Shown: positions 60,085 to 64,000 of the stretch, one piece after another | Layout: every line of letters starts with the position of its first letter | Position numbering within the stretch: the first letter of the stretch is position 1 | NCBI GenBank assembly: GCA_039819085.1 | Contig: JBCBSQ010000007.1 | Coordinates: 62,001-126,000, forward strand | Direction of reading: 5' to 3' | Origin: MED-G105 sp039819085 | Lineage (GTDB): Bacteria > Pseudomonadota > Alphaproteobacteria > Caulobacterales > Parvularculaceae | Length of the DNA stretch: 64,000 nt | The notes under the pieces: generated by a model | The model's database searches: none | What the model saw: only the letters and a program-made list of their open reading frames with translations | What the model was told of the DNA's origin: nothing | Position numbers and translations under genes: made by a program

Positions 60085-62040
60085 ATGTCCATCCGTCTCC
60101 AGCATCCGTCGCCATCCATTGCTTCGGCGAGGCTCGATTGGCTCGCGGGTTGGCGCGCTAGTGAGCATATCGCGTTTGCGGCGCTGGCCGCCATGTGCGC
60201 CCTTATCGCTTTTGGCGCGCCGCTCGCGGCGTTCACCGTGGACGATTTCTTCTACGCGCAGATGGCCGCCGCGATGGCGGAGGAGGCGCGGCTCACCTTT
60301 CAGCAGCTGAGTTTGCCCGGCGCGACGAGCATTGACATGGAACTTGCCGGCCCGGCGCCGGACGGCCGCCTCGCGCCGCAATACCCTTCAGGGTACGCCC
60401 TATTGGCGGCGCCGTTTTACGCGCTCTTCGGACTGCGTGGTCTGATCCTTCTGAATGCGACGGCGTTTTTGGCGAGCGCCTATTGCGTCTGGCGACTGGC
60501 CATCAACGCGCGCTTTGACCGGCCGACCGCCGCGCTCGCCGTCGGCTTGTTCAGCTTCTGCTCGATTGCGCCCACTTACGCATTCGCGATCTGGCCGCAC
60601 ATGGCGGCGTTGGCGTTCTATCTCTGGGCGTTGCTGTTGACGATTGGCGCGCCCGGATCCGCCCGGCCACGCGCGCGCCTTTGCGCGGCGGGACTTGTAC
60701 TCGGGTTCGCGCTTTCCGTTCGGGCGGACGCCATTCTCCCAATGATTGCGGTATTTGTCTGGCTGCGGCTTTTCTCAGGGCTTGACCGGAAGCACGCGGG
60801 CGCTTTCGTGGTCGGCCTCTTGCCGGGCCTCTTCGCGTGCGCGCTGTTGAATTTCGCAAAGTTCGGCGTTTTCGCGCCGATCTCTTACAACAAAGCGGAA
60901 GGCGCGACGGCGCTTGGCGATTATGCGCTTCTGCAGGCGTTGGTGTACGCCGCGTTGGCGACGCTCCTGATCGTCAATCCGGCGTGGCTCGGCCTTCACC
61001 GCATCTCTTCGGCGGTCTGGCGGCGGGACCTGCGATGGCCAATCATCGGTGCGGCAGTGATCATCATCATTGGCCTACTGATGATTGGGCCATCCGCGCA
61101 GATCGCGAAGGGCTTTTATGCGCTCCTGATTGATCTCCAGGTCCACCCCTTTGAGATCGGCCACTGCGTCATCAAGCCGGATGCGGCGGGCGTCTATACA
61201 TTTTGCGGCCTCTACAAGCGGGCGCTCCTACAGAGCATGCCGTTTCTTGGCCTCGCCGTCCTCGCGCTCGCCTGTTTCCCCAGGAGCGCGTCACGGCGGG
61301 AGGAGGCGCTGCTCTGGCTCGCCGCCGCGGCGTTTGTGGCGTTCTACGCGCTAAAAGCCTGGCACGGCGGGCTGTCGGTGAACATGCGGTACCTCGCGCC
61401 AAGCGCGGCGATCCTCTGCGTTCTTGTTGCGCCTCATGCAATGTCAATTATCAGGCGCGCGGCTCTGACGCCGACCCAGGCGGCGCTTGCGGCGACGATC
61501 GGCTATGCAGCGTCGCTCCTCGCGGCGGATTCAGCGCCGCCGGCCTTCTACGGCTGGACGTTTCTCTACCCGCCGATGGCGTTGGGGCTGGCGGTCGCGC
61601 TTGTCGCGCTGGCGTCGCCGTTCGATGCGCGCCCGCGCCTCGCCGGTTTGAGCGCCGCGCTGGTTGTCGCCTCGATTGGCGCCAGCGCAGGCAACGCCGC
61701 GCAGGAAGCCCTGATCGATCGCAAAATCCGCGCGCGGTTTGCCGCCGCCGAAGCGTTGCTTGAAGCGCGTCTCGAACCGGGCGCGTTGTTGATAACAAGC
61801 AACCCGGCGCAATTCACCCGCCTCGCCCTAGAAGGGCGCTCGATCGTCAACGCGTCAATCGGCCAAACGGAGATCCTCGGACGGACCGTCGCCCTTTATC
61901 TTGGGGCCGGGCGCGCCGTCTATGTGGATGACGGCGGATTGGCGGCGTTGCGTGCGGGGGCAGCGGTTGAGGTCAATAAGGGTTCCCTTTCGCCTGAGGC
62001 CGCGCCATCGCTCACCAGGGTCGTCTCACTAAAGGCGTAG
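60085..62040 (+). CDS. GT-C-type membrane glycosyltransferase-like protein
   Basis: A 651-residue protein with about 11 hydrophobic segments. The first luminal loop after helix 1 has AFTVDDFFYAQMAAAMAEEA, an acidic pair like that of the ArnT/PMT family, and ALLAAPFYALFGLRGLILLN follows. The C-terminal ~150 residues are soluble. The pattern fits glycosyltransferase family 39/83-like enzymes that use polyprenyl-linked sugars, but no catalytic motif beyond the Asp pair is certain. A TTG nine bases upstream could also start it. Substrate unknown; DUF-level call. Confidence 0.65.
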   Translation: MSIRLQHPSPSIASARLDWLAGWRASEHIAFAALAAMCALIAFGAPLAAFTVDDFFYAQMAAAMAEEARLTFQQLSLPGATSIDMELAGPAPDGRLAPQYPSGYALLAAPFYALFGLRGLILLNATAFLASAYCVWRLAINARFDRPTAALAVGLFSFCSIAPTYAFAIWPHMAALAFYLWALLLTIGAPGSARPRARLCAAGLVLGFALSVRADAILPMIAVFVWLRLFSGLDRKHAGAFVVGLLPGLFACALLNFAKFGVFAPISYNKAEGATALGDYALLQALVYAALATLLIVNPAWLGLHRISSAVWRRDLRWPIIGAAVIIIIGLLMIGPSAQIAKGFYALLIDLQVHPFEIGHCVIKPDAAGVYTFCGLYKRALLQSMPFLGLAVLALACFPRSASRREEALLWLAAAAFVAFYALKAWHGGLSVNMRYLAPSAAILCVLVAPHAMSIIRRAALTPTQAALAATIGYAASLLAADSAPPAFYGWTFLYPPMALGLAVALVALASPFDARPRLAGLSAALVVASIGASAGNAAQEALIDRKIRARFAAAEALLEARLEPGALLITSNPAQFTRLALEGRSIVNASIGQTEILGRTVALYLGAGRAVYVDDGGLAALRAGAAVEVNKGSLSPEAAPSLTRVVSLKA

Positions 62041-62360
62041 GGCGTAGAGCCCCGTCGATGAGCGCCTTGCGGTCTGATTTGGGGTGTTTTGTGCCGCACA
62101 AAGATGATTTTCCCGGAATGATTGCGATCTGCGAGGCGCGCCTGCCCGAAACGCCAACAGCTCGCGACTTTCGGGAGGCGCCACAGAGTGGGGCGACGCC
62201 TCCGGAGGTGTGGCGGACGCAATTGCCTTGCCGACCCCATCCGGGTTAAACGCGCATGGTTGACCGCACGCGGACCCGAAAGCTCTCGCCATGGCCATGA
62301 CGCCCCGCCGCATAAGTCCGGTTCGCCGCACCAAATAATCAGATATCGGAAGGATAGGCG
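62041..62360. other. 320-base spacer with no supported gene
   Basis: Open frames on both strands here are short, lack ribosome binding sites and look like shadows. I find no tRNA, palindrome or promoter of note. The following esterase has GGAAGGA upstream of its ATG. Confidence 0.5.
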
Positions 62361-63281
62361 ATGCTCTCGTTTCAGGCGCGCATGATCAACGACTACCTGC
62401 GCCGCACGATGAAACCCCTGCCGCTGCCGGAGATGGACCCGGTCGAAGTGCGCGGCATTTTCGAGAACGCCCCTTCGTGGCTCTTGCCCAAGGACGTGCG
62501 CGCCATTGCGGTCGACGAGGCGGGTCCCGGCGGACACGTCAAAGGCGAATGGCACCTTGCGCCAGGGCTTGAAGTGGAAGACCCGGACCGGCGCGCCATC
62601 CTCTATTTTCACGGCGGCGGGTATGTCTTCGGGTCGCCGCACACGCACCGCTCGTTGACGTTCGCGCTGACGCGCCGCGCAGGATTGCCGACGTTTTCGC
62701 TCGACTACAGGCTTGCGCCGGAGCATCCGTGCCCGGCGGCGGTCGATGACGCCGCGGCGGCCTTCGACTGGCTTCTCGCGCAGGGCCGCAAGCCGTCGCA
62801 GATCGTCGTCGGCGGGGACTCCGCAGGGGGCGGCCTCGCGCTCGCTCTGATGCAGCGGCTTCGCGGCGCTGGCCGGGAAGGGCCGGCGGGGGCGTTTCTC
62901 TACTCGCCCTGGACGGATCTGACGGGGCGCGCTGTCGCCGTCGAGGAGAATGGCGAAAGCGATGTCATGTTCATGCCGGACACGATCCGAAATGGCGGGC
63001 CGCGATACGCCGGCCGACTTCCGCTTACCGACCCCCGCGTGTCGCCGCTCTTCGGTGAAATCGCCGGATTGCCGCCAATGCTGATATTCGCAAGCGCCTC
63101 GGAGGTGCTGCGAGATGACAGCGTCCGCCTTGCGGAGAAAGCCCGAGACGCCGGCGTCAAGGCCGACTTGATCCTCAAGCAGGACCTCGCTCATGTGTGG
63201 CCGGTGTTCACGCCCGCCATGCCAGAAGCGAACGCCGCATTGCGCCGAACGGTCAGCTTCGTCGCTTCGGTGCTATCATAA
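62361..63281 (+). CDS. HSL-family alpha/beta hydrolase (esterase)
   Basis: A 306-residue hormone-sensitive-lipase type esterase. ILYFHGGGYVFGSPHTHRS has the HGGG oxyanion motif (84-87) and GGDSAGGGLAL the nucleophile Ser154. An Asp (in LRDDS) and His (in AHVWPVF) complete the triad. YRLAPEHPCPAAVDDAAAAF is the family hallmark. The start is ATG 62361. Short-chain esters are the usual substrates. It stands alone; the sulfoquinovose-type gene starts 152 bases downstream. Confidence 0.9.
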   Translation: MLSFQARMINDYLRRTMKPLPLPEMDPVEVRGIFENAPSWLLPKDVRAIAVDEAGPGGHVKGEWHLAPGLEVEDPDRRAILYFHGGGYVFGSPHTHRSLTFALTRRAGLPTFSLDYRLAPEHPCPAAVDDAAAAFDWLLAQGRKPSQIVVGGDSAGGGLALALMQRLRGAGREGPAGAFLYSPWTDLTGRAVAVEENGESDVMFMPDTIRNGGPRYAGRLPLTDPRVSPLFGEIAGLPPMLIFASASEVLRDDSVRLAEKARDAGVKADLILKQDLAHVWPVFTPAMPEANAALRRTVSFVASVLS

Positions 63282-63432
63282 GGGCCGGCCACATCGCGGT
63301 CGCGGAGTTGACGCTCAACGCTCCACAAGGGTAATCGCGTCCGTCCCTCGTCACGGCCTCGTTCGCCGAGGGGCTCGACGCAGATCGAACGAAACCGGCC
63401 CCCCGCGTGCGGGAATGGCTCAGGAGACGGGT

Positions 63433-64000
63433 ATGAAGGTCATTATTGTCGGTGGCGACGGGTTTTGCGGTTGGCCAACGAGTCTTCATTTGTCGAACCT
63501 TGGGCATGAGGTTCTGATCATCGACAATCTTTCCAGGCGAAAGATCGACGTTGAACTGGAAGTTGAGTCGCTGACGCCAATCAGCCCCATATCAGTTCGA
63601 TTGAAGGCCTGGGAGGAACTGTCCGGCAAACGCATCGCGTTCGAGAACTGCGACGTCGCCCACAACTATATGCGGCTCCTGTACTGCATGGAGAAGTTCC
63701 AGCCCGATGTGATCGTGCATTTCGCCGAGCAGCGCGCGGCCCCTTATTCGATGAAGTCGAGTTGGCATAAGCGCTACACCGTTGACAACAATATCAACGC
63801 GACGAGCAATATTCTCGCGGCGATCGTGGAGTCCGGGCGCGATATCCACCTTGTGCATCTCGGCACAATGGGCGTTTACGGTTACGGCACGGCGGGCATG
63901 AAGATCCCGGAAGGCTATCTGCCCGTGAAGATCGAGACCGAAGACGGACGGGAGGTGCGCCAGGAAATTCTGTACCCGGCTAATCCGGGGTCGATCTATC
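63433..64000 (+). CDS. UDP-sulfoquinovose synthase-like NAD-dependent epimerase (5' end only)
   Basis: The first 189 codons of a short-chain-dehydrogenase sugar enzyme; the frame is still open at the right edge. VIIVGGDGFCGWPTSLHLSN is the NAD loop in the exact form seen in UDP-sulfoquinovose synthase SQD1/SqdB, and ESLTPISPISVRLKAWEELS, HFAEQRAAPYSMKS and LVHLGTMGVYG (catalytic Thr region) also match. This points to sulfolipid or sulfo-sugar synthesis from UDP-glucose and sulfite, or to a close relative such as Agl3. GGAG lies six to nine bases before ATG 63433. The catalytic Tyr-Lys pair is beyond the window. Confidence 0.8.
   Translation, partial: MKVIIVGGDGFCGWPTSLHLSNLGHEVLIIDNLSRRKIDVELEVESLTPISPISVRLKAWEELSGKRIAFENCDVAHNYMRLLYCMEKFQPDVIVHFAEQRAAPYSMKSSWHKRYTVDNNINATSNILAAIVESGRDIHLVHLGTMGVYGYGTAGMKIPEGYLPVKIETEDGREVRQEILYPANPGSIY

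Noticed and set aside
62029..62334. Minus-strand frame in the spacer before the esterase
   Set aside because: It overlaps the end of the GT-C-type gene; unconvincing composition and no ribosome binding site.

Overview
The window is 64 kb of gene-dense, GC-rich bacterial chromosome. The organism is almost certainly an alphaproteobacterium near the Caulobacterales/Hyphomonadales/Parvularculales. The main evidence is a TrcR (DUF1013) and an RcdA (DUF1465) gene 1.3 kb apart, together with a ligase-associated DNA-repair set and many TonB/AraC/LytTR-type accessory genes. I see no rRNA operon, prophage, insertion sequence, CRISPR array or integron. One tRNA is present, an initiator tRNA-Met on the minus strand at 54945-55021. 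These placements come from protein family recognition by eye, not from a database search.

Layout. 1-5.6 kb: end of an unidentified gene, a crotonase, a five-helix membrane protein, trcR, a quinone-oxidoreductase-like enzyme, rcdA and rpmE. 6-12.5 kb: a paraoxonase-like beta-propeller, then a forward run of thrC, an M16 peptidase, a GNAT acetyltransferase and a large alanine-rich membrane protein with a PAS-like region. 12.7-20 kb: YqgE, a Prx5-type peroxiredoxin, and a minus-strand operon putA > LytS-like kinase > LytTR regulator with overlapping stops and starts. 20.4-24.3 kb: a beta-oxidation operon (thiolase, a small membrane protein, the fused hydratase/dehydrogenase) closed by an intrinsic terminator and followed by a REP-like palindromic repeat. 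24.7-33.3 kb: GyrI-like protein, small membrane protein, NUDIX hydrolase, CPBP protease overlapping a HerA-type ATPase, an acidic anchored protein, an orphan Hpt protein, a VWA protein and a Tat-exported PhoX phosphatase.

33.4-39.7 kb is a minus-strand uptake and utilisation cluster: AraC regulator, TonB-dependent receptor, alpha/beta hydrolase and MFS transporter. 39.8-42 kb holds a 2H phosphoesterase, a monothiol glutaredoxin and an AT-richer pair of unknown genes with a good sigma70-type promoter. 41.9-50.7 kb contains the ligase-associated DNA damage response genes (ATP-dependent ligase, MBL exonuclease, Lhr-like helicase), interrupted by DUF4199, a membrane-bound LuxR protein and an MMPL/RND transporter. 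50.7-64 kb has a DUF885 protein, an O-glycosylation/O-antigen ligase, a lipoprotein-like methyltransferase, the tRNA, trxB, a FkbM methyltransferase, a glycine-zipper lipoprotein, an MDR reductase, a GT-C-type membrane protein, an HSL-type esterase, and the first 189 codons of a UDP-sulfoquinovose synthase-like gene that runs off the end.

No single spectacular unknown system is evident. The loci most worth a second look are the kinase/LytTR pair overlapped with putA, the split ligase-associated repair cassette with its membrane LuxR/DUF4199/MMPL insert, the PAS-like membrane protein lacking an output domain, the exported methyltransferase, the atypical initiator tRNA, and the AT-rich unknown gene pair at 40.9-41.9 kb.
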